DNA of 64,000 nucleotides from JAEYFP01 sp964579795 (GTDB taxonomy: Bacteria; Bacillota; Clostridia; Lachnospirales; Lachnospiraceae): positions 1 through 64,000 of the forward strand of contig CAZOHM010000001.1 of the NCBI GenBank assembly GCA_964579795.1, in the 5' to 3' direction. Under the pieces are notes generated by a model. That model saw only the letters and a program-made list of their open reading frames with translations, was not told the DNA's origin and made no database searches. A program made the translations under genes and the position numbers. Of the stretch, positions 51,330-60,840 are shown in pieces; positions within the stretch are counted from its first letter, which is position 1; each line of letters opens with the position of its first letter.

Positions 51330-53450
51330 GTGGAAAAGAAAAATCTTAGAAAACCCGAATATTATATTAATCGAGAATTGAGCTGGCTTTTATTTAATGA
51401 GCGAGTGCTCGGAGAGGCCAGAGACAAAACAAATCCGTTATTTGAAAGATTAAAGTTCTTAAGCATTACGGCATCCAATCTGGATGAGTTCTTTATGATC
51501 AGAGTTGCTTCACTAAAGGATATGGTGAATGCAGGGTATCATAAGGTGGATATTGCAGGCATGACGCCAAAGGAGCAGCTTACAAAGCTGAATAAGGCAA
51601 CACATGAGCTTGTAAATATGCAGTATTCTACATATACGAGATCATTGCTTCCGTTACTTTCACAGGAGGGAATCCATTTTATAGTTATTCATGAGGATTT
51701 AACAGAAGAACAAGCTTCCTATGCGGATCGATATTTTGAGGAGAATGTTTATCCGGTACTCACGCCTATGGCAGTTGATTCTTCCAGACCGTTTCCTCTT
51801 ATTCGAAACAAATCATTAAATATAGGAGCACTCTTGTCTAAAAAGGGAAGCGGAGAAGAACCAGTGTTTGCGACTGTTCAGGTGCCAGCTGTATTGCCTC
51901 GTATTGTGAAGCTTCCGTCAGAGGATGGACAGACAAACCTGATATTACTTGAAGAAGTGATAGAAAGAAACATGCATAAGCTGTTTTTGAATTATGATAT
52001 TATCTGTGCACATTCTTTTCGCATCATGCGCAATGCAGATTTGACAATTGAAGAGGATGAGGCTGCTGATCTGCTTAAGGAAATTGAGCGTCAGCTTAAA
52101 AAAAGACAGTGGGGAGAAGCTATTCGTCTGGAAGTTGCAGACGATATGGATGTGCGCCTTTTGAAGATACTCCGCCAGGAACTGGGTATTTCTGAGGAAG
52201 AAATATATAGGATTTATGGTCCACTTGATTTGACATTCCTTATGAAAATGTATGGGATGGAGGGCTATGACCATTTAAAAGAACCGCAGTATATTCCACA
52301 GCCTGTGAGTGAGCTAACAACAGAAAATGACTTATTTACTCAAATACGGGAACGTGATATTCTGTTACATCACCCATATCAAACGTTTCAGCCGATTGTT
52401 GATTTTATCAGGCAGGCAGCAAAGGATCCGGATGTGCTTGCAATTAAACAGACACTATATCGTGTCAGTGGTAATTCGCCAATTATTGCAGCACTTGCAC
52501 AGGCTGCTGAGAATGGGAAACAGGTGTCGGTGCTTGTGGAACTGAAAGCAAGATTTGATGAGGAAAACAATATAGTATGGGCGAAAATGCTTGAAAAAGC
52601 AGGATGTCACGTTATTTATGGACTTGTTGGATTGAAAACACACAGTAAAATTACACTTGTTGTCAGACGTGAGGAAGATGGAATAAGGCGATATGTGCAT
52701 CTAGGAACAGGAAATTATAATGATGCAACAGCTAAACTGTATACAGATATTGGTCTGCTGACTTGTTCGGAGCCGATTGGAGAAGATGCAACTGCAGTAT
52801 TTAACATGCTTTCTGGGTATTCCGAGCCGGTGTCATGGAATCGATTATCACTTGCTCCATTATGGCTGAAAGATCGTTTCCTGAGTCTGATTGCAAGAGA
52901 GTCCGAAAATGCCCATATGAAAAAACCTGCACGGATTATTGCAAAAATCAATTCGTTATGTGATCCGGATATTATAGAAGCCTTATATGAGGCATCTGCA
53001 GCGGGTGTGGAGATTGATTTGATTGTGCGTGGAATATGCTGTCTGAAAGTAGGTATTAAAGATGTCAGTGAGCATATTCGAGTACGTTCTGTTGTAGGAA
53101 CTTTTCTGGAACATAGCCGTATTTTTTATTTCGAAAATGCCGGAAAGGCGGAATTATATTGCGGTTCCGCTGATTGGATGCCAAGAAACCTGGAGAGAAG
53201 AGTGGAAATCTTATTCCCAATTGAAGAAGAACGACTTAAGGCGAAGGTATTCCATATTCTTAAGGTTATGCTGGCAGATAATATGAAAGCAAATGTCATG
53301 CAGCCAGATGGCAGTTATGAAAAAATTGATAAACGGGGAAAGGAATTAATTAGCTGCCAGAAAACATTTTGTGAAGAGGCTGTTTTTGAGACAACGCAAA
53401 AGAAGGAAGTGGAGAATGAACGGGTGTTCATTCCAGAGGAACCGATATGA
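51330..53450 (+). CDS. ppk1: Polyphosphate kinase 1 (GTG start)
   Basis: The 706-residue Ppk1 builds polyphosphate from ATP. All four domains are present: N domain (YINRELSWLLFNERVL near 11), head (PFPLIRNKSLN), and two phospholipase-D-like C domains. The autophosphorylated His lies in THSKITLVVRR (near 434) and the second in LEHSRIFYF (near 592). The start is GTG at 51330, 7 bases after AGGGGG. It overlaps maf by 4 bases. Confidence 0.96.
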   Translation: MEKKNLRKPEYYINRELSWLLFNERVLGEARDKTNPLFERLKFLSITASNLDEFFMIRVASLKDMVNAGYHKVDIAGMTPKEQLTKLNKATHELVNMQYSTYTRSLLPLLSQEGIHFIVIHEDLTEEQASYADRYFEENVYPVLTPMAVDSSRPFPLIRNKSLNIGALLSKKGSGEEPVFATVQVPAVLPRIVKLPSEDGQTNLILLEEVIERNMHKLFLNYDIICAHSFRIMRNADLTIEEDEAADLLKEIERQLKKRQWGEAIRLEVADDMDVRLLKILRQELGISEEEIYRIYGPLDLTFLMKMYGMEGYDHLKEPQYIPQPVSELTTENDLFTQIRERDILLHHPYQTFQPIVDFIRQAAKDPDVLAIKQTLYRVSGNSPIIAALAQAAENGKQVSVLVELKARFDEENNIVWAKMLEKAGCHVIYGLVGLKTHSKITLVVRREEDGIRRYVHLGTGNYNDATAKLYTDIGLLTCSEPIGEDATAVFNMLSGYSEPVSWNRLSLAPLWLKDRFLSLIARESENAHMKKPARIIAKINSLCDPDIIEALYEASAAGVEIDLIVRGICCLKVGIKDVSEHIRVRSVVGTFLEHSRIFYFENAGKAELYCGSADWMPRNLERRVEILFPIEEERLKAKVFHILKVMLADNMKANVMQPDGSYEKIDKRGKELISCQKTFCEEAVFETTQKKEVENERVFIPEEPI

Positions 53451-54031
53451 GAAGAGTGATTCTTGCATCAGGATCTCCCAGGCGAAAGGATATAATGACG
53501 CAGGTTGGGATTCAGTTTGAGACATTCGTCAGCAGCAGGGAGGAGAAAATTACCGAAGAAAATCCATCCAGGGTTGTAGAAGAACTATCAATGCAGAAAG
53601 CAAGTGATGTAGCTGGACATTTTCTAGGACAGAAGAATTTTCTGATTATCGGAGCAGATACGATTGTAGTATTTAATGGAGAAATACTTGGAAAACCTAA
53701 AGATGAGGATGATGCAAGACGAATGCTTAAAATGCTTCAGGGAAAAACACATCAGGTTTACACAGGAGTCACATTCATTTATGATTTAAAAAAGGAAATA
53801 CTGACACATACATTTTATGCGGTAACAGATGTTGAGATGTATCCGATGTCCGATACGGACATTGATTTGTATGTCAGAACCGGTGAGCCAAAGGATAAAG
53901 CAGGTTCTTATGCAATACAGGGGAAATGTGCAGTTTACATAAAACAAATACGTGGTGAGTATAATAATGTTGTCGGTTTTCCGATTGCAAGAATAATAAA
54001 CGAAGCGAAGGAAATTGGTATACAGCTATGA
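53447..54031 (+). CDS. Maf-like nucleotide pyrophosphatase
   Basis: The 194-residue protein hydrolyses noncanonical or excess nucleoside triphosphates. It shows ILASGSPRRKDI at residues 4-15, the metal-binding GADTIVV (near 69-75), GKPKDEDDA and the late GEPKDKAGSYAIQGK. Maf was first named for septum formation. It overlaps ppk1 and the HAD gene by 4 bases each, giving a tightly coupled string. Confidence 0.94.
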   Translation: MRRVILASGSPRRKDIMTQVGIQFETFVSSREEKITEENPSRVVEELSMQKASDVAGHFLGQKNFLIIGADTIVVFNGEILGKPKDEDDARRMLKMLQGKTHQVYTGVTFIYDLKKEILTHTFYAVTDVEMYPMSDTDIDLYVRTGEPKDKAGSYAIQGKCAVYIKQIRGEYNNVVGFPIARIINEAKEIGIQL

Positions 54032-55524
54032 TGAAAGCAGTTATTTTTGATCTTGACGGAACTTTGTCGGATTCTCTCGTATCAATTGCCCATAGTGCCA
54101 ATCTGGCATTACAGTCTATTGGAATGGATACTTATGAAACGGAGCGTTACAAACAATTTGTTGGGGATGGAGCTGCTGAACTGGTCAGGCGTATGCTTTA
54201 TTATAATGGAGATACAGAGGGTGTTCATTACGAGGAACTTCGTGAGAAATATAGATATTTTTTCAGTAAGAACTGTATGTTTCAGGTGCATCCATATGAT
54301 GGTCTGCCTGAAGTTCTAAAGGAATTGAAGAACAGAGGAGTTCATTTGGCAGTATTGTCAAACAAACCGCATAAGCAGGCTGTTGAGGTCGTAGAAGCAC
54401 TATTTGGTACAGAACTGTTTGACATGATACGTGGACAGTCGAAAGATTTTTTGAGAAAGCCGAGTCCGGAAGGTGCGTTCTATATTTCCAGAGCACTTGG
54501 CTTGGAGCCTTCGGAATGTGTATATGTTGGTGATACTAATACGGATATGAAGACAGGAACGCAGGCTGGTATGTATACAGTTGGTGTGTTATGGGGATTT
54601 CGAGAAAAGCAGGAGCTTGAAGAGAATCATGCAGACCAGATTATTGAAAATCCGATAGAACTGTTGTCAATTGTTGAAAGAATACCGGTTTATATAAATT
54701 GTCAAAAGGAGCCACTGTACGAAAGGCAAAAGAACAGGATTCGACTTGTTGCCACTGATGTGGATGGAACACTTGTAAAGGACAGCAGCAATGAGGTATA
54801 TCCGGAAATCATTGAAGCAGTGAAAAAACTACGCAAAAATGATATTTTGTTTGTTGTAGCTAGTGGTAGACAATATGATAGTCTTGAAAAGTTGTTTAAT
54901 GAAGTAAAAGATAATATGATATTTATTGCGGAAAATGGAGCACATATCAAATGTCGAGAGACAGATATGTCTGTCATATCCATGAACCGGCAGATAGCAA
55001 ATCAGATTATTATGGAATCCAGAGAATATCCGGGTGTTGATATTGTTGTTTCAACTGCTAAGGGAGCATATCTTGAGTCGAAAAATGCTGCATTTGTGGA
55101 CTTGATTGAGAATGGGTATCGTAACCGATTTACGCTTGTTGATGATATTTTAAAAGAAGATATTGACATCATAAAGGTAGCTTTATATCATAGAGGTAGC
55201 ATAAGAGAGATTGGAGAAAAGATACTTGTTCCAAAGTGGAAAAATCTTTGCAGAGCCACAATGGCAGGTGAAGAATGGGTTGACTTTATGGATGCAGATG
55301 CAGACAAAGGAAACGCGCTTCGAACCATTCAGAATTTCTTTCACATTTCCAAAGAAGAAACAATGGTATTTGGTGATAATGCAAATGATCTTGGGATGCT
55401 GAACCAGGCTGAAGAGAGCTATGTTGTAGCTAATGCCCGTGAAGATGTGCGATGTCAGGCAAAACATATCTGTGCACCATATAGCGAAAAGGGTGTATAC
55501 AGAGAACTTCAAAAATTATTTTAG
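54028..55524 (+). CDS. Double HAD phosphatase (Gph-like + Cof-like)
   Basis: Two HAD phosphatases are fused in 498 residues. The first (1 to about 215) is phosphoglycolate phosphatase-like: VIFDLDGTLSDS, LAVLSNKPH, YVGDTNTDM. The second (about 235-498) is Cof/sucrose phosphatase-like: VATDVDGTLVKD, VFGDNANDLGML. Both have the catalytic DxD. No stop or frameshift separates them. Each half equals a normal single protein, so this is a true fusion. Substrates are unknown. Confidence 0.9.
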   Translation: MMKAVIFDLDGTLSDSLVSIAHSANLALQSIGMDTYETERYKQFVGDGAAELVRRMLYYNGDTEGVHYEELREKYRYFFSKNCMFQVHPYDGLPEVLKELKNRGVHLAVLSNKPHKQAVEVVEALFGTELFDMIRGQSKDFLRKPSPEGAFYISRALGLEPSECVYVGDTNTDMKTGTQAGMYTVGVLWGFREKQELEENHADQIIENPIELLSIVERIPVYINCQKEPLYERQKNRIRLVATDVDGTLVKDSSNEVYPEIIEAVKKLRKNDILFVVASGRQYDSLEKLFNEVKDNMIFIAENGAHIKCRETDMSVISMNRQIANQIIMESREYPGVDIVVSTAKGAYLESKNAAFVDLIENGYRNRFTLVDDILKEDIDIIKVALYHRGSIREIGEKILVPKWKNLCRATMAGEEWVDFMDADADKGNALRTIQNFFHISKEETMVFGDNANDLGMLNQAEESYVVANAREDVRCQAKHICAPYSEKGVYRELQKLF

Positions 55525-55535
55525 GAGGGATTCAT

Positions 55536-55808
55536 ATGCAGGAACAGCAGGAGTATGATGATGAAGTATTACAGGCTTTTTTGAAGAACCAGAGTAAATT
55601 GTTTGATGAGGATGTTGCTGAGACACTTGAAGAAGCAGAAGCTTTTTTAGAGGATTGCATGGCAGTTGTAGTTGATTCCATAGAAGAGGTTAGAGACTAC
55701 TTTGAAGAGAATGGTACAGATGTTGATGGAATGGATCTTGATGAGCTTGAAGAAGCCAGTGAAGTATTCAAAATACCTGATGGCAGGTATTTGATTGTGG
55801 AAGGCTGA
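55536..55808 (+). CDS. Small acidic protein, unknown
   Basis: The 90-residue product is very acidic (about one third Asp/Glu), has no membrane segment and ends in KIPDGRYLIVEG. TAGGAGGG precedes the start, 11 bases after the HAD gene, so it is probably the last gene of the polyphosphate string. I know similar short proteins from Lachnospiraceae but no function. Confidence 0.75.
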   Translation: MQEQQEYDDEVLQAFLKNQSKLFDEDVAETLEEAEAFLEDCMAVVVDSIEEVRDYFEENGTDVDGMDLDELEEASEVFKIPDGRYLIVEG

Positions 55809-55828
55809 AAGCTTACTGATGTATAAAA

Positions 55829-56650
55829 TCAGCAGAGTATAAGCTTGTGAATTATTTCGGAAATACCATCGTGGTCATTGTCCTGTGCAGTGATGTAGTC
55901 TGCATGTGCTTTTACAATGTCTGAGCCGTTTGCCATTACAACGCCGATTCCGGCAGCTTTTATCATCGTGATGTCATTTTCCTCGTCACCGGCGGTAATT
56001 GCATTTGAAAGCGGAATATGGAAGTAATCGCAGAAAAAGCGAACAGCATTTCCTTTTGTAGAGAGTGGATTTGCATATTCCAGGAGAATATCGCTTGAAA
56101 ATGTACTGCAGAGTCTCCCGTTTTCCCACTCGGCATGCGCATCACGAAATTGTGTAAGTGGTTTGCGACCATCTAATGAGATAATAATAAGCTTGACAGG
56201 CTCTTCTGTAAGGGCATCAAGGACATTGCTTACGACAAGAGGAGGCATTCCAATATGCTTGGTATAGTGTCTGAGTGCTTCTGTATCATGCTCTGAAATG
56301 ACGTGTGTACGTGAATAGGTGTGGCAGTGAAGCCCGACTTTTGCTGCTTCGTCAAAGAGATATCTGACATATGAAAAAGGGACGGTACATTTTTGTATCG
56401 TCTTTTTTTCGTAACAGTCATAAATCAGTCCACCATTAAAGCTTGCAATGTAGAAACCGGGAGTAATAAAATGATACTTTTCAGCAATCCTTAATGCACT
56501 TGGAATAGGTCTGCCCGTAGCAATTACAAATTTGTGTCCATTACTTGTCATTTCGTGGATTGCACTAAGGTTTTCACTGCTGATAGCTTTGTGTGTGTTT
56601 AATAGCGTTCCATCTAAATCAGAAAACAAAATTTTTTTTTCTTCTGTCAT
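55829..56650 (-). CDS. Cof-type HAD phosphatase
   Basis: The 273-residue hydrolase has FSDLDGTLLNTHK near residue 9, VIATGRPIPSA (near 41) and AGDEENDITMIKAAG (near 221), with a type IIB cap in between. Such enzymes dephosphorylate sugar or flavin phosphates; the natural substrate cannot be told. It resembles the second half of the double HAD protein nearby, but it is not a copy. It ends 20 bases from that convergent operon. Confidence 0.9.
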   Translation of the reverse strand: MTEEKKILFSDLDGTLLNTHKAISSENLSAIHEMTSNGHKFVIATGRPIPSALRIAEKYHFITPGFYIASFNGGLIYDCYEKKTIQKCTVPFSYVRYLFDEAAKVGLHCHTYSRTHVISEHDTEALRHYTKHIGMPPLVVSNVLDALTEEPVKLIIISLDGRKPLTQFRDAHAEWENGRLCSTFSSDILLEYANPLSTKGNAVRFFCDYFHIPLSNAITAGDEENDITMIKAAGIGVVMANGSDIVKAHADYITAQDNDHDGISEIIHKLILC

Positions 56651-56684
56651 AATCGAAATCTCCTTACAGCAATTAGTACTCTGG

Positions 56685-57527
56685 CTACTTAGATGAAAGC
56701 AGAAGCTTTAATTTATCCAAAATAGAATCATGGAGATACAGTTTTCCATATCCGGTTCCGAGATCAGTCTGAGGCTTTGTTGTTCCATGAAAATCAGAGC
56801 CTCCGGAAACAGCGAGGTTATACTTTGCGGCAAATTCTTTTATTTCACGTTCTTCACTGGAAGAGTAGGTTGTATATTTTGCTTCAATTCCATCAAGTCC
56901 GGCATTTTTCAGTAAGGAAATAAGAGCTTCCAGACGTGCATGTCCCATATGATAAAGCGTTGGGTGTGCGAGAATGGAAAGTCCACCGGCAGATTTGATA
57001 AAGGCAATGGCCTGTGCGGGAGTAATCTTTTCTCTTGGCACATAACATGGTCCGTGATCTCCTATATATCGTTCAAAAGCTTCATTCATGCTTTTGATAT
57101 AGCCCTGCTTAAGCATATATTTAGCATATAGTCCTCTTGTAATAACTGCATCAGGAAAAGCTGATTTCAGTTCTTCCAATGTGATGGGGATTCCATGCTC
57201 ATTAAGGAGCTTACACATCTTTTCGTTTCGAAGTTCTCGCGTGTCTTGAAATTGTTTCAGATAGTCGGCAAAGCCGGGTGTAGTTTGATCAAGATATAGA
57301 CCAACGATATGGATGTCGTGTCCTTCATATTCTGTCGAAAGTTCAACTCCCGGAATGACCTCTATTGGTTTTTCTAATGCATATGATACAGCCTCTGCAA
57401 CACCGGCCATTGTATCGTGGTCGGTAAGCGCAAAAGCAGTCAATTTTTTTTCAAGGGCATAATCGACAAGCTCACATGGAGAATAGGAGCCATCTGATTT
57501 GTTTGAATGTACATGTAAATCTATCAA
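56685..57527 (-). CDS. PHP-domain phosphoesterase
   Basis: The 280-residue protein has the PHP metal motifs: DLHVHSNKSDGSYSP at residues 3-17, ALTDHDTMAG (near 37), LSILAHPTLYHMG (near 193) and SGGSDFHGT (near 241). It is of the YciV/RNase AM type, acting on 3',5'-phosphoadenosine or short RNA ends; which of these holds here is not known. It overlaps the ABC-F gene by 4 bases. Confidence 0.9.
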   Translation of the reverse strand: MIDLHVHSNKSDGSYSPCELVDYALEKKLTAFALTDHDTMAGVAEAVSYALEKPIEVIPGVELSTEYEGHDIHIVGLYLDQTTPGFADYLKQFQDTRELRNEKMCKLLNEHGIPITLEELKSAFPDAVITRGLYAKYMLKQGYIKSMNEAFERYIGDHGPCYVPREKITPAQAIAFIKSAGGLSILAHPTLYHMGHARLEALISLLKNAGLDGIEAKYTTYSSSEEREIKEFAAKYNLAVSGGSDFHGTTKPQTDLGTGYGKLYLHDSILDKLKLLLSSK

Positions 57528-59161
57528 TTTTCGTCGTCCTCTGTGTTTGCAGTATATACGAAACGCTTTCTTGCCAGTTCATCACCTTCAAGGTATTCGT
57601 CGTAGGTCGTGATTTTGTCAACAAGAGAGCCGTCTGGCATGATTTCCATAATACGATTGGCTGTTGTCTCTACAAACTGATGATCATGGGAGGCAAATAA
57701 CACAACACCTGGGAACTTAATCAGTCCATTATTAAGTGCAGTAATAGATTCCATGTCCAGATGATTGGTTGGCTCATCCAAAATAAGTACATTTGCACCA
57801 GAAATCATCATTTTTGAAAGCAGACAGCGTACCTTTTCTCCACCGGACAGTATTTTGACTTTTTTCACACCGTCCTCACCCGGGAAGAGCATTCTTCCAA
57901 GGAAACCGCGGACATATGTGACATCCTTAACAGGAGAATAGCCGGTTAGCCAGTCTGTAATAGTTAAATCATTATCAAATTCTTCTGTGTTATCCTTTGG
58001 GAAATATGTCTGGGTGGTTGTGACACCCCATTTGAATGTACCCTCATCAGGTTCCATTTCACCGGTAAGAATTTTAAACAAAACTGTTTTGGCAAGCTCG
58101 TTACCACCGACAAAAGCAACTTTATCCTCATGTCCGAGAATAAATGAGATATTGTCAAGAATTTTGACACCATCAATTGTTTTTGAAATACCATCTACAG
58201 AGAGCACTTCATTTCCGATTTCACGTTCAGGGCGAAAATCAATATAGGGATACTTCCTGCTTGATGGTTTGATTTCGTCCAGTTCAATCTTTTCCAAAGC
58301 TTTCTTTCTGGAAGTTGCCTGTTTGGATTTGGAGGCATTTGCAGAAAACCTGGAAATGAATTCCTGTAGCTCCTTGATTTTTTCTTCCTTTTTTTTGTTT
58401 GCTTCTTTCATCTGCTTGACAAGCAGCTGGCTGGATTCGTACCAGAAATCATAGTTACCTGCATAAAGCTGAATCTTTCCATAATCAATATCTGCCGTAT
58501 GTGTACAGACTTTGTTTAAAAAATATCTGTCATGTGATACAACAATAACCGTATTTTCAAAGTTGATAAGAAATTCTTCAAGCCATGCAATAGCATCAAG
58601 ATCCAAATGGTTTGTTGGCTCGTCCAGTAATAGGATATCAGGATTTCCAAAAAGAGCTTTCGCAAGAAGTACTTTGACTTTTTGACTTCCTGTCAAATCC
58701 TTCATAATTGCATAGTGCAGGTCTGTATCAATGCCAAGACCATTTAGCAGCATGGCAGCGTTGGACTCTGCTTCCCAGCCATCCAGCTCTGCAAATTCAC
58801 CTTCCAGTTCACTTGCTCGAATCCCATCTTCATCAGAAAAGTCTTCCTTTGCATAAATGGCATCCTTTTCTTTCATAATCTTATAGAGACGTTCATTTCC
58901 CATAATTACAGTATCCATTACTGAAAAATCATCATATTTGAAATGGTCCTGTTCCAGAACAGACAGACGCTGTCCGGGAGTTATGACAATGTCACCGTTT
59001 GTTGTATCAAGATTGCCGGACAATATTTTTAGAAACGTTGATTTTCCGGCACCGTTAGCACCAATCAGACCGTAGCAGTTTCCTTCAGTAAATTTGATGT
59101 TTACATCTTCAAATAATGCCTTTTTGCCAAGGCGGAGTGTTACATTGTTTGCACTAATCAT
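57524..59161 (-). CDS. ABC-F ATPase (YkpA/YbiT-like)
   Basis: The 545-residue protein has two ABC domains, no membrane part, and the ABC-F linker between them. Domain 1: GANGAGKST (near 36), a shifted signature LTGSQKVKV, LLLDEPTNHLD. Domain 2: a degenerate Walker A, GGNELAKTVLF (near 353), LSGGEKVRC and LILDEPTNHLD. ABC-F proteins act at the ribosome E site to clear stalls or protect from antibiotics; YkpA-like ones are housekeeping. Start 59161 follows GAGGAAAT. Confidence 0.92.
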   Translation of the reverse strand: MISANNVTLRLGKKALFEDVNIKFTEGNCYGLIGANGAGKSTFLKILSGNLDTTNGDIVITPGQRLSVLEQDHFKYDDFSVMDTVIMGNERLYKIMKEKDAIYAKEDFSDEDGIRASELEGEFAELDGWEAESNAAMLLNGLGIDTDLHYAIMKDLTGSQKVKVLLAKALFGNPDILLLDEPTNHLDLDAIAWLEEFLINFENTVIVVSHDRYFLNKVCTHTADIDYGKIQLYAGNYDFWYESSQLLVKQMKEANKKKEEKIKELQEFISRFSANASKSKQATSRKKALEKIELDEIKPSSRKYPYIDFRPEREIGNEVLSVDGISKTIDGVKILDNISFILGHEDKVAFVGGNELAKTVLFKILTGEMEPDEGTFKWGVTTTQTYFPKDNTEEFDNDLTITDWLTGYSPVKDVTYVRGFLGRMLFPGEDGVKKVKILSGGEKVRCLLSKMMISGANVLILDEPTNHLDMESITALNNGLIKFPGVVLFASHDHQFVETTANRIMEIMPDGSLVDKITTYDEYLEGDELARKRFVYTANTEDDEN

Positions 59162-59276
59162 ATATATTTCCTCAATTTCTCTATGTTTTCGCAATAAACA
59201 TGCTTTTTTATTATACACAAGAACCTGCATTATTTCAATGAAAAATGATTGAGTGCAGAAAAATGTATGTCAGAAG

Positions 59277-59310
59277 TACAGCTGCCATGCATGAAGCAAT
59301 GACAGCTGTA
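59277..59310 (-). terminator. Hairpin after the CotF-like gene
   Basis: TACAGCTG (59277-59284) pairs with CAGCTGTA (59303-59310). It lies 17 bases beyond the stop of the minus-strand coat gene and before the ABC-F unit. Confidence 0.45.
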
Positions 59311-59327
59311 GAAGGTTATCAGGATAA

Positions 59328-59576
59328 TCAGGCTTGTGTCAGAATTGAACGCACATGTTCTTTTTCCTGCTCGGATGCCTTTTGGGCAGGAACATAATAG
59401 TTTTTTTCACGTGCTGTCTGATATAGCTTTTCCTGTGACATTTCACATTCGTTTCGAAATTTTTTTAAACACTGTTTTAATTCTCTGTTTTCGGTTTGGG
59501 GAATCATATCACCAAACATTTTCAACTCACCGTTTACTCCTGTGAGTGCATCTGAAACCATTGTTTTTTCATTCAT
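59328..59576 (-). CDS. Spore coat CotF-like protein
   Basis: The 82-residue protein matches the coat F domain: a helical bundle with NEKTMVSDALTGVNGELKMF, then ENRELKQCLKKFRNECEMSQEKL cut to its core, and YYVPAQKAS. In Bacillus CotF is a spore coat protein; the same fold occurs in Clostridia. It suggests an endospore former, though no other sporulation gene is near. GAGAGGAAATGG precedes the start. Confidence 0.85.
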   Translation of the reverse strand: MNEKTMVSDALTGVNGELKMFGDMIPQTENRELKQCLKKFRNECEMSQEKLYQTAREKNYYVPAQKASEQEKEHVRSILTQA

Positions 59577-59597
59577 AAGCCATTTCCTCTCTTTATA

Positions 59598-59780
59598 TTA
59601 TAGGAATTTCATAAGTTCTTGCTTGTTTTTCAAGGCAGATTCTGCTGCATCCTGAAAAAGCTTTTTAATCTGTGCATCCTCGGTCTGTGTTGCATAGTCT
59701 TTCATTTTACTCTGCGTTGTTGTGTAGCCTCCAATCAGATGCCTGAGATTTTGTAAATCCAAAACTGATATTTCTGACAT
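59598..59780 (-). CDS. Small CotF-related helical protein
   Basis: The 60-residue protein has two helices (VLDLQNLRHLIGGYTTTQSK and AQIKKLFQDAAESAL) like the first half of coat F-type proteins. It is followed at 21 bases by the CotF-like gene, so the two likely form a pair. AAGGAGG lies 6 bases before the start. Confidence 0.8.
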   Translation of the reverse strand: MSEISVLDLQNLRHLIGGYTTTQSKMKDYATQTEDAQIKKLFQDAAESALKNKQELMKFL

Positions 59781-59800
59781 GGTAAGTCCTCCTTAACTGT

Positions 59801-59876
59801 TAAAATAAAAATACAGAATTCACAAAATCTTAATTTGCACAGTAAGTAGTGTAAATTAATTGTGTGAATTCTGTAT
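59801..59876 (-). terminator. Large nested hairpin, terminator of sufCB
   Basis: A perfect 14-bp outer stem, ATACAGAATTCACA/TGTGAATTCTGTAT (59811-59824 with 59863-59876), encloses a second stem of 10 pairs (59831-59840 with 59851-59860, one G-U). On the minus strand it is followed by TTTTTATTTT. Confidence 0.75.
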
Positions 59877-59913
59877 TAGTATGTGAATATGAAAATGATC
59901 AATACAGGAAATT

Positions 59914-60840
59914 TTAGTTAGATGAAGTCAAAAAACCTTCGATAATTTTATTTTCGGCCTCTTCCTCTGTAAGACCAAGTGTTTTTAACTTAATAATCTG
60001 TTCACCGGCAATTTTTCCAATAGCGGCTTCATGAATCAGTGAGGCATCAATATTTCCAGCATACAGCTCTGGAGCAGCATTGACTTTTCCATTCCCTACA
60101 AGAATTGCATCACACTCCGAATGACCACTGCAGCGGCAGTTTCCAATAATATGTGAATGGTATTTTTGCGAAGAGTTTCCTTTTGCAACGGAACGGGAGA
60201 TTAAATCAACACTGGATCCTTCGCCGTTCATGGAAACCTCAAAGTCGGTTTCAGCTTCGTTTTCCTCATCTGTTAAGATACTCTCATGAATGATAAGCTT
60301 TGCGTTTTTTGCAAGAACAGCACTTGTTTTGCGAAGCGTATGGTCAACACCCCTTAACTGGAGCGTTTCCATTTCAAGTATCGAGTTTTCCGAAAGAGTA
60401 GCTTCTGTGACAGGATCAATTATGCGTTTCCCAAATCCTTTTCCGGAGCCAATATGCTTTTCTTTATAGAGAACATGTGAATCAGGCTCTAAGAAAAATC
60501 GATGGATACCGTTGTGAGAAACACCCTCATCCGTGTCTGTATGAACACCACAGCCGGCCACGATAGTAACATTTGCACCGGACTGAATATGAAAATCGTT
60601 GTAAACAAGATCCTTTACAGAGCCATGTGTTACACATGCCGGAATATATACTGCTTCTTTTTGTGCCTTGGCAGAAATATAGATATCAATTCCGGGTTTA
60701 TCTGATTTTGGTACGATTCGAATATTTTCGGAAGACTTCATATCAATACACTGCCCATCTTCACGTAAACTGTAGGCACCCTGAAAGAGCCCGTCCCAAT
60801 CTGTAATTTCCTGCAGCATTTCTTCAGTAATGTTATTCAT
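59914..60840 (-). CDS. sufB: SufB-like Fe-S scaffold protein
   Basis: The 308-residue protein has the SufB/SufD beta-helix core (IIVHESILTDEE region and DAILVGNGKVNAAPEL, ASLIHEAAIGKIAG near 265). It is far shorter than a normal SufB (about 470). Cysteines occur in VAGCGVHTDTDEG and CRCSGHSEC. With SufC it forms the minimal two-gene system known from archaea and anaerobes. Start 60840 lies behind GGAGGTTTCC and overlaps sufC by 8 bases; the reading to 60921 lies wholly inside sufC. Confidence 0.88.
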   Translation of the reverse strand: MNNITEEMLQEITDWDGLFQGAYSLREDGQCIDMKSSENIRIVPKSDKPGIDIYISAKAQKEAVYIPACVTHGSVKDLVYNDFHIQSGANVTIVAGCGVHTDTDEGVSHNGIHRFFLEPDSHVLYKEKHIGSGKGFGKRIIDPVTEATLSENSILEMETLQLRGVDHTLRKTSAVLAKNAKLIIHESILTDEENEAETDFEVSMNGEGSSVDLISRSVAKGNSSQKYHSHIIGNCRCSGHSECDAILVGNGKVNAAPELYAGNIDASLIHEAAIGKIAGEQIIKLKTLGLTEEEAENKIIEGFLTSSN

